Source: Myrica gale (lineage: Eukaryota; Streptophyta; Magnoliopsida; Fagales; Myricaceae). From it: a stretch of 64,000 nucleotides of DNA. Position numbers and translations under genes: made by a program. The stretch covers positions 6,616,501 to 6,680,500 of the forward strand of contig OZ005619.1 in the NCBI GenBank assembly GCA_963930655.1, given 5' to 3'. This document shows positions 1 through 11,404 of this stretch, piece by piece; position 1 is the stretch's first letter, and each line of letters opens with the position of its first letter. The notes under the pieces are model-generated. The model was not told where the DNA came from. It was given only the letters and a program-made list of their open reading frames with translations, and searched no databases.

Positions 1-2
1 AT

Positions 3-2572
3 GCACCGCGTTGTAAGTATAGAGTATATGCTCGGTGGATGAAAGAGGAGATGACATTTCAAATTAGAAGTTTACAAAGTAACCATCGATGTATGAGGAA
101 GTATCGAAGCTCGCTAGTGGGATCTAGGTTTATCACCAATAAGTACTTAGAGCAGTTCAAGACGCAGCCCAACATGCCAGTGGAGTCCATAAGTCAAGAA
201 GTCAAGAGGAAATGGAAGGTTGATGTTAGCGACGGACAAGTGTATCGTGCTAGGAGAAATGCATGAGCTAGAGTGTTTGGAAAACATTCTGAGCAATATC
301 ATCGTCTATGGGATTATGCAGAGACCTTGAGGGAGACCAATAGAGGCAGTTGTGTTTTGGTGAAACTGGAGAGGTTACCTCCTGACTTGACACCCACCAT
401 CCAGCGATGCTATATTTCACTGGCAGCAATGAAGGCGGGGTTTAAGGAGGGCTGCAGGCCCTTGATTGGACTCGATGGGTGCCACTTGAAGGGCCCATTC
501 AAGGGACAACTTTTGATTGTCGTGTCAAGAGATGCGAACGACAATATGTACCCGATTGCAATGGCAGCGGTTGAGGCAGAAACAAAGGATAGCTGGAGTT
601 GGTTCCTCCAAACGTTGATCTCGGACTTGGGTCAACCACCATTTTGTGGTTGGTCCTTCATTTCTGACCGTCAAAAGGTAATATGTACAGTTATGTAAGT
701 TACATTCTCATCGTCCTCATCATTTATATTCAAATTTGTGGTATCTAACTCCTTCAATATATGGGTCATGTAGGGCCTCATACTGAGTTTCGAGGAGGTA
801 ATGCCTAATGCAGACCATCGGTTATGCATTAGGCATCTCTATGCCAACTATTCGGATGTTGGACACAAAGGACTCGCCCTGAAGGACAAGCTATGGGCTA
901 CTGCATCAGCGTACACGGAGTACAAGTTTCTGTCAGTGATGGATGAATTGAAGAAGCTGTCAGAACCAGCTTGGAAGTATATCAATGACATCGATCCAAG
1001 ACAATGGTCGAGGGCCTACTTCAATCCGGATGTGAAGTCTGATCTCCTAGTCAACAACCTGACCGAATGTTTCAATAGCTACATATTGAAAGCCCGTGAC
1101 AAGCCAATCATCACAATGTTTGAGATGATTCGGAAGAAACTGATGAAACGATATCAGTTGAAAAGGTCGGGCATGGAGAAGTATGACGGGGTCATCTGCC
1201 CCAAGATTTTGGAGAAGCTTGAGGTCGCAGGCGAGGAGTCATGTCATTGTCTGCCAACATATGCTGGTCAAGGCCTATTTGAGGTGGAACATAGACACCA
1301 GCAATTTGTGGTTAACCTGCAACTTCGAATATGTGGGTGTCGGAAGTGGGACTTGACGGGTATCCCGTGCCCCCATGCGTTCTCAGCGATTCTATACGAC
1401 GGGGGAAAACCGAAGGACTATGTACACCTTTGGTATAGCAAAGACATGTACATGTTGAGCTACAACCCGATCGTATACCCGATTCCTGATGAAGATCAAT
1501 GGAGGAAAACAGACCACGATCCAGTTGAACCGCCTTTTGTGAGAATCCAACCCGGAGGCCGAAAAAGCTTCGCAAGAGAGGTCAGGACGAGCCTCGCAGT
1601 AACGGTACAAGGATGAAGAAGACTGGAACACCGATGAAGTGTTCAAAATGCAAGGAGTTTGGACACAATAAGAGGACTTGCCCTAGGAGAAAGGCAGCAA
1701 TGAGACGAGCACACATGACGGCTCCAACAGCCCCCTCTGTTAAGCGAGAACCTTTGGCACTAGCAGATGAGTTGGGACCAGATGAAGTATGAGATACAAC
1801 TACATATGCACGAAGGAATCTTCTGTTATTTTTTCTTTGTTGAATCTTCTGTTTTTTTTTGCTATTGAGTCTCCTGTTTTTTTATTATGCAGTTGTTGTC
1901 CCCCCCGGCAACATCAATGGCAGGTCCACCATCTGCAGAACCTTCTCAATCCCCCCAACAAGTAATGCAAAATAAGAAGAAACGGAAGAAAAAAACTGCA
2001 AGTTCTTCCCAAGGTGGTCAAGCTTCTATGTCTGCAACAGAAATTCCAGTTGAGGTATCACATTTTGTTCTCATATATCACTTGTCTTCGTAATTATTGG
2101 TTATGACTCTTACTGCCAAGTTTTACAGTTTCAGTTGCATTACTGCTAGATATCTTATGGAAATTGATAATTGCTTTAGGTTGCTTCAGTTCCAATACAT
2201 GCACCACCCCTACCTACTAGGATTGCCTCTCAACCTAATCCAACAGTAACAAGAGCTACATCGAAGCTCACAGCCCGTAGAAACTACGCATCACAACCGG
2301 ACTATTCGATTGCATCTAGAGTGGTTCAAAGATCTGCAAGACAGGCTGGTGCAGTGGACTTGACAACCGAGGACAATATACCAAGTCAGAGATCAGCAAA
2401 TCCCATAACATGGAGCACCTCGGATACCCTGTGGGCCAAGTTTGGCCCTGGTTTTATGGCTGCACAAAAGCAGCAAGTTGGAAGCTCTAGCAGAGTTGTG
2501 GTCCCAACTATTGAGCAGGCCTTAAAGAGGGTTGAAGAAAATAAGAAGAAAAAGACTTCTAAGGACAAATGA
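3..2572 (+). pseudogene. MuDR-family (MULE) transposase, broken
   Basis: The reading frame enters from outside the window. Exons inferred from GT-AG sites and frame are 3-677, 774-1786, 1893-2054 and 2180-2572, all joined in phase 0. The first exon carries the MULE transposase core (GLDGCHLKGPFKGQLL, then YPIAMAAVEAE); the second carries a SWIM zinc finger (CGCRKWDLTGIPCPHA near 1330-1380). A CCHC knuckle (CSKCKEFGHNKRTC) follows at about 1639-1680, then a Ser/Pro/Lys-rich tail. Two lesions are visible: an in-frame TGA at 264-266, and a one-base loss near 1554-1556 that shifts the frame just after the SWIM region, so the knuckle is read in another frame. Family members make a nuclear transposase that cuts at the terminal repeats. 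The domain call is firm; exon ends in the tail are inferred. Confidence 0.9.
678..773 (+). other. Intron in MULE transposase
   Basis: A 96-bp intron begins GTAATATG and ends CATGTAG. It interrupts the coding frame in phase 0 between the codons for SDRQK and GLILSFEEV, which are contiguous in the MULE transposase family. This explains why the domain appears split. Confidence 0.8.
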
Positions 2573-3178
2573 GTGCTAGTTTGTGAAATGTATAGGTTGT
2601 GTATTAGTTTGTACTTTCCTGGTTAGGCTGCAATTTGGAGCCAAGTTAGTCACCTATTTTGGACTTTTGTAATCTGGTTGGGCTGTAATGCTCCTGAATT
2701 TTGCACTTTTGTAATCTGTTTGTACTGGAGACATAGCCCATTGTGCATCTGTTTTGGGTCTGGTTATGTAACGTTTTGTTTCAACCATTGTGCTTTTTGC
2801 ACTTGTGTCATGGAATCTGTGAAGTCTACATATTTTTGAATCTATGCATCATGTGAATGACAATATGTAGACTTTTTTTTTTCTAAATTGAATGACAATA
2901 TGTAGACAATGTTACGAAGTTCACATATTATCGATGTATGCAGGTCTGCACTTGCACTTTTGGAGGCTAAAACATTGAAAATAGGGAAAAACCAAATGCA
3001 CATGAGTTTGCTAATACATTCAAAATGCACCCATCTTGACTAATACATTCATTACAGGTCACTAATACATCTTAAATAAACCAAGGAACTTAATGCCTTG
3101 ACTGTAAAAGCCACCACCGGAAAATACAAAATAAGCCTCTCAAAACCAAACTACAACACAATGTTCATACCACTCAAG

Positions 3179-4133
3179 TTACAATTTTTCTGTTATGGTG
3201 CCAAGGCTGGGCAAAGACCCACTACCTTTCCCCTCACATAGATTGAGGGCAACAACAACAAGCACAACACACCAATTACCACCAACAAAATCAACAACAG
3301 TCTTTTGTAGCATTTCAAGTCTTCCTTGTGACTGAATTTTACGTAAGCCAACTCTAAGCGAAGGCGGTTTGTCTACTTGCGTTCCTTCGTGAAATTGCTT
3401 TTGAAGGAGTCCCCTTCCACATGTGTCTTCTTCTGCCTCTCTCGAAGACGTCTTAAAACCCTCCTTCCATGAACACACATAGGAGGATCAAACCAACTGA
3501 AAAATTGGCATGATCTCCCAATCTGACAATTTATGAAGAAACTTTAAAAACCACTATTAAACAAAGAGTGAAAACTATGCCAACAAAACTGGAAAACAAT
3601 GGATTACATTGTGGTTAACACATGTCAAAAACCTTCTACCAAAATTCTCATCTGTGTAGGCAGTCTTCAAGCATGAACGAACACCACACCAACAAAGAGG
3701 GTTGTTCTTCGAATCTCCAACCCAACTGGTTACTGAACCTCCAGTAGTTGCTGATGATTGTGCATCACTGAGTAAAGAGTATAATTAATTTCATGTATTA
3801 CAAGTAGAAATTTAAGCATTCGGGGAAAACGGAAATGAGGCAGTAGCTTCCAAATTGATAAGTTGGCAATATATGAAAAACAGAAACACTAATATATGAA
3901 AAACATAAACACTAACATGATTATTGTTTTCAATCCATTAAAAACCATATGGAACTCTTAGGGGAACTCTACAGAAGCCTAAAATTCAGCAAAACCACAA
4001 AACATAATAATATGACGCATTACACATGCAGATCCTAAAAACCCACTACATATGCACGAAGAAGCATAAGAAAATATGCAAGCAGATGCAAAATAAGCCA
4101 GCAAAGCTTCGACATTTACCAGTGTGATGCCAT
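3179..4133 (-). pseudogene. MULE-borne GRF zinc-finger protein (second MULE gene), frameshifted
   Basis: On the minus strand I can join exon 4133-4120 (ATG, codons MASH plus two bases), exon 3767-3620 and an exon starting at 3522, all with GT-AG borders and consistent phase. The product carries a split GRF zinc finger: CWCGVRSCLKTAYTDEN and GRRFLTC in exon 2, then CQFFSWFDPPMC in exon 3. A basic, probably coiled stretch follows. A hydrophobic tail (WCVVLVVVALNL, about 3215-3250) lies in a different frame, so a frameshift falls between about 3370 and 3470. GRF proteins of this kind are often encoded convergently with the transposase in plant MULEs; their function in transposition is not settled. 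Identification rests on the Cys spacing and the context. Confidence 0.65.
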
Positions 4134-4482
4134 CCTGAAAGCTCTCGCCGGAGAAGAAATGGGTTCACACAGTCGGAGATAAGCTACCTTCTCGTCGACG
4201 AGAAGCTAGGGCTCGAAATCAAAAGCCAAAACACGGGAAAACGGTGGGGGAAATGTTTAACGTCTATATTCATTAAACGGAGGGCAAAACGGGAAATCGG
4301 GAGATTATGGGTCACGTGGACGGCACAAAATTCATTTTCCGTTCGAATTAACGGTAATTTGCGTTAGAGGGTGTAAATTAACTGGAAGTGGTAGTTTGAG
4401 GTACAAATTTAACGAAATCAATAAAAGTGGGTGCAACTTAGAAATGACCTCAAACTTTAGGGGTGCAAAGTGAATTTTCCCC
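4134..4482. repeat. MULE right subterminal and terminal region
   Basis: Noncoding end of the MULE. It holds the probable 5' leader of the GRF gene and a terminal stretch rich in the motif GTGCAAAGTGAATTTTCCCC. The same ACTTTGCACC core recurs in the small elements at 17008-17469 and 21968-22235, which suggests related MULE termini. Confidence 0.6.
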
Positions 4483-4491
4483 TAAAAGTAG

Positions 4492-6954
4492 AAACCAGTA
4501 GTCATTGTGGGATAGCCTACAAATAGGCACCTATCAATCCTTGATCCAAGCTTATCCACATTAAACCTTTTAACATGAGCTGGACAACCCCATATGTTAA
4601 AATGATTAAGAATTTACTTCTTGCCAGTCCATAACTCATATGGGGCATTAGGAACTGATTTTGTAGGGATCATGTTTAACAAGTAAACATCGGTCTCCAA
4701 ACCATGTGATGTGAACCTCATTAACCCGTAACGAGACCCAACAACTATGAGGAACCCAAGATCGTCTCTAGCATGGATTCGAATGGAACCTCGACCCGTT
4801 GCTTAGGAAAGCAAGAACCTCGGTATGGTGAAGACGCCACAAACGTGATGGAAATCCGTTTGATAAGTCAAGTTGAACGCCACGGGAAAATTCCCGATAA
4901 GTTCGAGAAGTTCGTCAAAGAACTAAAGAGAATTAAAAACCTCACAAAACCGTGTATCATCTTGAATGGGCCTCCATGAATGGGCTTGGGCCCATATCTC
5001 TTTACTGAGTTCAACGAGTACATCTTTGAACTCCTTGTCTCGGGCTCTCGTATCCGACTGTACTACTTCATTCAAGGTCTTGCTCGGATTCTCATCACCA
5101 TGTCCCCAAAATGATATGGGCAACTCAGATATGCTCATCATGGAAAGAACCATATCCAATAGGGTTCTTTTACTTCTCTCTGCAACATCATGTTGTGGTG
5201 TGCCTGGTGGTGTGAGTTGAGATATGATTCCATTATCTTTAAGATAAACTTTAAAATCATCCAAGAGATATTCGCCTCCCCTATCAGAGCGAATCATTTT
5301 AATGGACTTTCCAATCTGTTTCTCAACTCCATTGTGGAATTCCTTGAACTTTTCAAAAGATTCTGATTTATGCTTCATCAAGTATAGATAACCAAACCTG
5401 GAATAATCATCAATGAAAGTAATGAAATAAGAGAAACCTCCTATTGCCATGTGGTTGAAGGGACTACAAACATTAGTATGTATTAATCCTAATACTTCTG
5501 TGGCTCTTATTCCTTTTCCTGTAAAAGGACTTTTGGTCATTTTTTCTTGTAAGCATGGCTCACAGATTGGATAGGGCTCAATTTTCAAAAATTGCAATGG
5601 CACATCCCTTACCAATCTATTTATCCTATCAATATTGGCATGACAAAGTCTTAGATGCCACAAGTAGGTTGGATTAACATCTCTTTTCCTCTTAAGAGAT
5701 AATATACTAGAATCATCATTCTCAACATTATTCAAAGAATTAACAACATTCAAAAGATAAAAACCATCATAAATAATTTCAGAATCAACAAATTTATTTT
5801 GAAACTTTATAACCAGTTTGGAATTGAAAAGAAATGAATATCCAGATAAAACAAGTTTTAAAACAGAAATCAAATTTCTACGAACTTCTGGAACATAAAG
5901 ACAGTCTTCTAGAATCAAAATTCTAAACTAAAAACTCTGATGGCAGTCGCTGCAACAGTTGCACCAGTCCCCATCTTAAGGATCAACTCCCCTTCATGGA
6001 GCTTTCTTTTCTCCTTGAACCCCTGTAACATATTGCAGATGTGAGATGTAGAACCAGAATCTACACACCATGAATTAAATGGATCATCCATTAAATTCAA
6101 TTCAATGACAAACATATTAGACACACCTTCAAAAGGTTTTCCCTTTTTAAGAGAAGCTAAGTAAACTCGGCAATTTCTCTTCCTGTGACCGGACTTGCCG
6201 CAATGGAAACAATTTCATTTGCCTTTGTTATTGTCACCTCCTTTGTTTCCTTGTCCACCTTGGACATTCTTAACTGCCTGAAACCCCATATTATTTTTCT
6301 TAAATTTCTTAAACTTGGTTTCAGTTTCATAGAGGCATTAGATTTCTCTGTGACCATCACAGTAAGTTTGTCCTTCTTGATGAGATCTTGAGCTGACTGC
6401 AACATATTGAGCAGCTCTGACAATGTCACACTCATCTTGTTCATATTGTAGTTAAGGACAAACTGATTGAAAGAATCAGGTAGAGATGAAAGAATGACAT
6501 CAACTTTTGTGTCACTATCCATCTCGGCTCCCAAAACATCTAGTTCGTTGATGAAAGAAATCATCTTCAAGACATGATCCCGATCTGGGCTTCCTTCTAC
6601 CATTTTGGTGGACATCAGATTCTTCATAGCAGTCTGCCAGCAGATCTGCTCTGCTCTTCAAACATTTCTTGGAGATGCAACATAATGTCTGCGCTGTAGC
6701 TATGCCCTCACAATCTTTTTGCAAAACATTTGAGATTGAAGTCATAATATAACACTTTGTCATATTATCATCATCATGCCACTTGTTAAAGACTTTCTTT
6801 TCTTCCTTAGGGCAAGCTCATGTGTCTCAGAGGTTAGAACATAACCGATCTTATCGGCTGAGAGAACAATCATAAAATTTCTCTTCCAATCAACATAATT
6901 CGGTCTTGTCAACCGATTGTCATCCAGAATCCTATCCAAAGGATTAAAATTCAT
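4492..6954 (-). pseudogene. Ty1-copia gag-protease-integrase, disrupted
   Basis: The gag begins at the ATG at 6954. A UBN2-type gag region follows at 6627-6390, in a different frame from the first 65 codons, so there is a shift near 6760-6630. A CCHC knuckle (CFHCGKSGHRKRNC, about 6215-6170) lies in yet another frame. The protease motif WCVDSGSTSHIC is near 6070. GAG-pre-integrase (HLRLCHANIDRINRLV) and integrase fill 5650-5103. The integrase keeps its second Asp (IRSDRGGEY) and its Glu (VAERSKRTLLDMV), but the expected first catalytic Asp reads Asn in HTNVCSP. Beyond the solo LTR the integrase resumes at 4701-4492 (PNAPYELWTGKK, then an in-frame stop, then FNIWGCPAHV). The copy is dead. Confidence 0.88.
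4707..5097 (-). mobile_element. Solo LTR (391 bp) inserted in copia integrase
   Basis: The insert starts TGATG and ends CATCA, so its ends are a perfect 5-bp inverted repeat with the TG...CA termini typical of LTRs. It is flanked by the direct duplication CCATG (4702-4706 and 5098-5102). Removing the insert and one duplication rejoins the integrase reading frame. No paired LTR, primer site or coding domain is visible inside, so a solo LTR is the simplest reading. A long open frame crosses the 5' junction by chance and makes a chimeric C-terminus. The strand is arbitrary. Confidence 0.8.
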
Positions 6955-7957
6955 TTTGAATCTGCAAAATCATTCACATATATTTCTATTTAGATTCAAG
7001 TTTTTGAATAACTAATGGTACCACTCATTCGAACAATAAACAGATATATAAAATAGATCACAATAATGAGAAATATAACATTTATATTTATGACATTCTC
7101 AATGGGTATCGAGAACCTCTACCTTACATGCAACAATAAATCCATTTTGGTACTCATTGCACATATCTTGTAAATACGAATAGCTACTATTCATCAAAAT
7201 TTACATCATGTGCAAAATATTTTAAAATATTTTTTATTCTCGATTTTCTTTTGGCCTACCTAAATAAACATCTCTTGTACTATTTTAGCACTTGCGTTTT
7301 ATTTGGTTTGTGCATTCCATTATCTAAGTGTGTTCCAAATACTTGTGAATTATGTCACTATTTTAGTAGACATCTCACTAAGTTGTAGACACTTATCTTC
7401 CCAAGAGATAAACAAGAAAATTTTACAAAATTAAAATCGGTTTTATCCATTTTGGCTTAAACCAATTTTAATCAAGTAAAACTCCTATTTATTGATAATA
7501 GAGACCATAGGAAAATTTACTATAATTAATCTTATTGATAATAGAGACCATTGGAAGACAAATTTCCAAATTTTATTTTTTATTTTTAAAAAATCCGGTC
7601 AAACCAAGTTGGTCAACGATCAACGGTCAAACCGGTCTGACCCGTTGATCCACCGGCCAGTGGTGTGGCAGTTGTCATCCTCATGGCCGCCGGCCACACT
7701 TTTGAAGAAAAAAAAAATTTCTCACACATGTAATATGAACAGTTCATGGCAAATATTATCGGGAGAAGAATTCTTTCATATCGCATATTCAAATCAATAA
7801 AATTCTCTTTAATCATATCTCATATGCGTGTATAGAGTAAGAGAAACAAATTTTTCTCTTTCAAGTGATTTCAAAAATCGTGAAAGACTTTTAACTTTTT
7901 AAATAAAAAATTAACAAGGTTCATATAATCTAACAATTGCAATCATGTGAACCTAAC

Positions 7958-7969
7958 GCTCTGATACTA
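7958..7969 (-). other. Primer binding site of the copia element
   Basis: The minus strand reads TAGTATCAGAGC immediately inside the LTR end. It differs by one base from TGGTATCAGAGC, the usual plant copia site complementary to initiator methionine tRNA. Confidence 0.7.
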
Positions 7970-7970
7970 C

Positions 7971-8529
7971 TGATAGTTTATGCAGAATTAAACTAAAACA
8001 AACAACATGTTTTCAACAAAACATCAACCAGAATTATGATTACAATTTCGGATTCAATTCCATACCTGACACAGTTCTTTAGGAACCTACAAACCTTAAG
8101 CCGTTTTACGATCCAATCCAAAGCTCCAACAATTCATAACAGCAACTCAAATGTGTTGCCTCCTAAGAGATTTATGTCACTATCTCGTTTTTGGAATTTT
8201 CCTAATAGGTTCTGATGGCCAACCCCTTGAATATAACAATTATATTTATAGGCCTTGGGAAACCCTAGAGAGAGCATGAGACATAGGATCCTTAGGGATC
8301 TCAAATTCCAGCAGTAGGATAAAACTAAAGAACTCTTCTTCTGATACAATTAGGTTTTCTAGTAATTACAATCAAGTCCATCAACATTTTGTAATTGACC
8401 CCTGAAATTTGATATTATTGCAAATATGCCCCTTTACATACAATTAATTCCTTCCACCAAACTATATTTCATATGAGATATTAGGACTAGATTAATTAAT
8501 TTGGTTATCGAGAGCACATAATTTTAACA
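7971..8529 (-). repeat. 5' LTR of the Ty1-copia remnant
   Basis: A 559-bp segment runs on the minus strand from TGTTAAAATTATG (8529) to ...AAACTATCA (7971), directly followed by the primer site. Its partner LTR is not in the window. The bases after 8529 (ATTAG) are the probable target duplication, but the other copy is missing. Confidence 0.7.
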
Positions 8530-8530
8530 A

Positions 8531-8758
8531 TTAGGCAAATTGTTTTACATTTACATTTCCTGCAATTCTGAATGAGATGTTTGAATGCCGCTCCAAAGCC
8601 GAACCAAACTGAAAGATGAAACCTTGTCTGTGTCCAGGCAAATTAGATCCATGGGATTGCACGGAGTGATTCATGAATACATCCACTTGGCTTACGCTTT
8701 GCTGGACGCGCGGCTGCCAATGTTCATCCGATTGACCATTTTCTAACACTGGTGTATC
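8531..8758 (-). pseudogene. Exon-like open frame cut by the copia LTR insertion
   Basis: The minus strand carries an acceptor (AAAATTGTAG) and then 75 open codons ending in TAA at 8533-8531. The stop lies in the first bases outside the copia LTR, so the original reading frame may have been cut by that insertion. The peptide (starts DTPVLENGQSDEHW, Gln/His/Ser rich) is not low complexity and matches no family I recognise. I see no convincing upstream exon. It could be a host gene remnant or chance. Confidence 0.3.
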
Positions 8759-9356
8759 CTACAATTTTAAATGGACAAGGGTTGTAAAATCAAATAGGTT
8801 ATTTAGTCACTCTGCAATTTAAAAGGAAAGATGTGGTATTTGATGCTATATGCAGATTTCTTATAATTACAAGGCCAAAGTATTCTACAAATCAGGGGTT
8901 TTTGGAAAACAATAGAACGATATTAATTATTGTTACATCCGAAACTTTTATTGCGAGAGAGGACTATAATGTTCTTTTTGTGAGATAAAATAATGTTTTA
9001 TGCTTTCAATAATGACGAATACTTAGATACTTCCTTTTCCATGACGGTGGGTATGCGTTTTCGAGACTACTTGATCTTCTAGTATGAACATTGGAAATTA
9101 AAAGTACTTAATTTCATTCTACATTCAGACGATTCGGGTCGCTAGCTAGGGACCAGTTATATACCTTCCCAAAGTAATGTCGCTCTCGATTGCAATGGTC
9201 CCAACATTTAATCCAGTGATTCAATACTCCAACAGTACTTCATCTTCAAATTTTGATCTAAACAATCGAATTCCTACGTAAACAAAGAAAAAAGAGGGAC
9301 TGGAGAAAGTGAACGCGTATATAGGGCTTGCTTGTACACAGAATCTGGGATCAAGT
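8759..9356. other. Unassigned AT-rich intergenic sequence
   Basis: I see no coding frame, RNA gene or clear repeat here. If the exon-like frame at 8531-8758 is real, this stretch would contain its upstream intron. Confidence 0.4.
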
Positions 9357-9775
9357 ATTTTTTTTAATCAAAACTGATTTTATTCCCACTCAAAAAAAAA
9401 TTACAAAAACAAAGCTATAAGGTAGTTCGGTTTAGCATACAACCAAGAAAGATCATGAAGAAGCTCAGAACTTCAAGGATTGTTCACCAAGTTGTACTTG
9501 GAAGCGGCCCAACGAGTAAGGTGGTGCACCATACTATGGGCACCTCTATAAACATGAACAATCTTCTAATATAGCAGTCGAGAACAACTATCATAAATCT
9601 CTTTCACAGTCGAATTAATACACCAATCAACAGAATGTAGCCAATAATTAATAGCTTTAATGACAATCTCATAATCATCTTCCAGTATCACTATATGATA
9701 ACCTTGTTGATTAGTCGTTAATTTTGAAAGAAAATTAATCATTTGCTTCGGATCTCAATCTACGGCTGTTTTCCC
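9357..9775 (-). mobile_element. LINE 3' end with RNase H-like remnant
   Basis: On the minus strand, degenerate coding sequence at about 9770-9470 resembles the RNase H domain found at the end of plant LINE polyproteins. Readable pieces are VILEDDYEIVIKAINYWLH and, after an in-frame stop, KIVHVYRGAHSMVHHLTRWA. It continues into a short 3' tail and ends in a poly(A) run, seen as poly(T) at about 9357-9366 on the plus strand. Only the last 0.4 kb is present, as expected from 5'-truncated LINE insertion. No clear target duplication was found. Confidence 0.65.
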
Positions 9776-10693
9776 TTTTTTTTTCACCCTTGGGGGATAA
9801 AGAAAAACGGATGTGGATTACATCATCACGCCTTTTCAATTGGATTGTGTGCATTCAAGAAATAACGTGTCTGTCAACCACAAGAGTAATTGGATGGGCG
9901 CTACATGATGGGGGCCAAGAGAGAATTCTTCCCTCTTTTAATTTTCATCCTAAAGAAAAAAGAACACTTTTACCATTCAACAGTTGATGGCTTGACGAGG
10001 GCCCAATATTATATCATCGTCTGAAACATTAATCTACTTGGCATACCGTCAGTCTCTCCTTTTTCTTTTTCATATTTTCCCTTTTCTTTTTCCTGCCATC
10101 CACTCTACTTTTTCTTTAGTTTCTTGTTCTATTTGGTGCCCTTTCGTTAAAATATCATTTTCATTTGTGTAAAGACACCCTCACCACTTTGACTGGCGTC
10201 TCTCTCTCTGAAGCATGCACTAGCCATGCCATATGCACAACATTTGGCTAGCCAATAGTGCATTGGCCCGTTTTCCATTCTTCGTTGGTGGAAAAATATG
10301 ACAAGCCGGAAGTACAGTTTATACATGATCCTCGTAGGAGAGCCTTAAGACTGTCTGGTATTAGGGGTAAGCTATAAGACTCAGTTAGCAGGAAGTGATC
10401 CTCTAACAGTGGCGGATTCAGGATCAAAATTCATGGAGTCGAACTTTAAACGCGAAATGACAAGAATTTTTTTTCTTCGTAATGCAAAAAATTATCTTAG
10501 AGTTACAATATCGAAATTTAAAGACTAAAAGTATTAAAAATATTAGAATACACGTACCGTACTATATACTACGATTGAAAGATGACAATTGCATCCAACG
10601 TTTCACGAAATGTCAAAATCCCTAATTTCAATCTAACTACATTGCATTCAATTGACATTACAATCAAATTATTCAAAAATGAAAACAATTTCA
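9776..10693. other. Unassigned intergenic sequence
   Basis: No gene found. From about 10410 it contains CAGTGGCGGATTCAGG, a motif I associate with repetitive plant DNA, but I cannot define an element end. Confidence 0.35.
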
Positions 10694-10890
10694 CAAACCA
10701 ATTCAAATAAACAGTTTTACAAATCACATATATCCAAATTTCAAACTAATTCAATCTCTTCCTCCAACAATTTCACAAACCACAAATATTCAAACCAATT
10801 CAATTCCATCTTCCAATAATTTCATAAACCAACCACAAATATCCAAACCAATTCAATCTCATCCTCCAACAATTTCACAAAATTCCAAAC
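10694..10890. repeat. Short AT-rich imperfect tandem repeat
   Basis: About three imperfect units of roughly 60 bp share AATTCAATCTCATCCTCC followed by AACAATTTCACAAACCA. Units differ by substitutions and small gaps. No coding capacity. Confidence 0.6.
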
Positions 10891-11404
10891 CCTAAAGCAA
10901 TTTTAACATACTAAATAAATTAATTTTTCTACTGAATTGTAGAGAGAGAATCTTGGATAAAGATACATACTAGAGGTCGGAAGTCCAATAATTTTTAAGT
11001 GTAAAATCTCAAGGAAAACATAGAAAGCCACGATAAATAATCAAGAAGTTTTGGTGTAAAGGTTAAAAAGCTTGCCAACACTAAAAAAGAAGTGGATTTG
11101 GTGATCTTTCCTACCTTTTAGAGTATGATTCTATAGGTCATGTTCAGGCCTCGGAGATTTGTTTTTTTTTAAATATAAATTTTATAAATAGTATCCATTC
11201 TTTATAATTACCCCTAAAGCCTTTGATTTAGTAATTATTAGATTGAATGGAATGGAAGAGATGGTACAAATCTTAAGATTAATCAAAATATGCTTAAACT
11301 AATTCGTACCTCCGAATTAAAAATAAAAAATAAAAATCATTGGGCTAGCTGTGATCATAGAAAGAAGAACCTCGTAAACTTGTGTAAGTTAGTAACATGT
11401 CCAA

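Larger units (their letters stand above)
1..4482 (+). mobile_element. Autonomous Mutator-like element (MULE), 5' end outside window
   Basis: The element carries a plus-strand MuDR-type transposase and a convergent minus-strand GRF zinc-finger gene, an arrangement known from plant MULEs. Its right end is placed at 4482, where the minus strand reads GGGGAAAATTCACTTTGC, a MULE-like terminus. Beyond it, at 4492, coding sequence of a Ty1-copia element resumes, so the MULE landed inside that element. The nine bases 4483-4491 (TAAAAGTAG) are the predicted target duplication; the partner copy lies before base 1 and cannot be checked. Both genes are broken, so this copy is probably inactive. Confidence 0.85.
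4492..8529 (-). mobile_element. Ty1-copia retrotransposon remnant, truncated by the MULE
   Basis: In minus orientation the parts run 5' LTR (8529-7971), primer binding site (7969-7958), a leader of about 1 kb, gag, protease and integrase. The integrase stops at 4492 where the MULE is inserted; reverse transcriptase and RNase H would lie upstream of the window if they survive. A 391-bp solo LTR (4707-5097) splits the integrase. Several frameshifts are present. I do not assign a copia lineage. Confidence 0.88.

Noticed and set aside
1312..1646. Minus-strand frames opposite the MULE transposase
   Set aside because: They are antisense shadows of the SWIM region with no domain of their own.
4773..4979. 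68-codon plus-strand frame
   Set aside because: It lies wholly inside the 391-bp solo LTR and has no recognisable domain.
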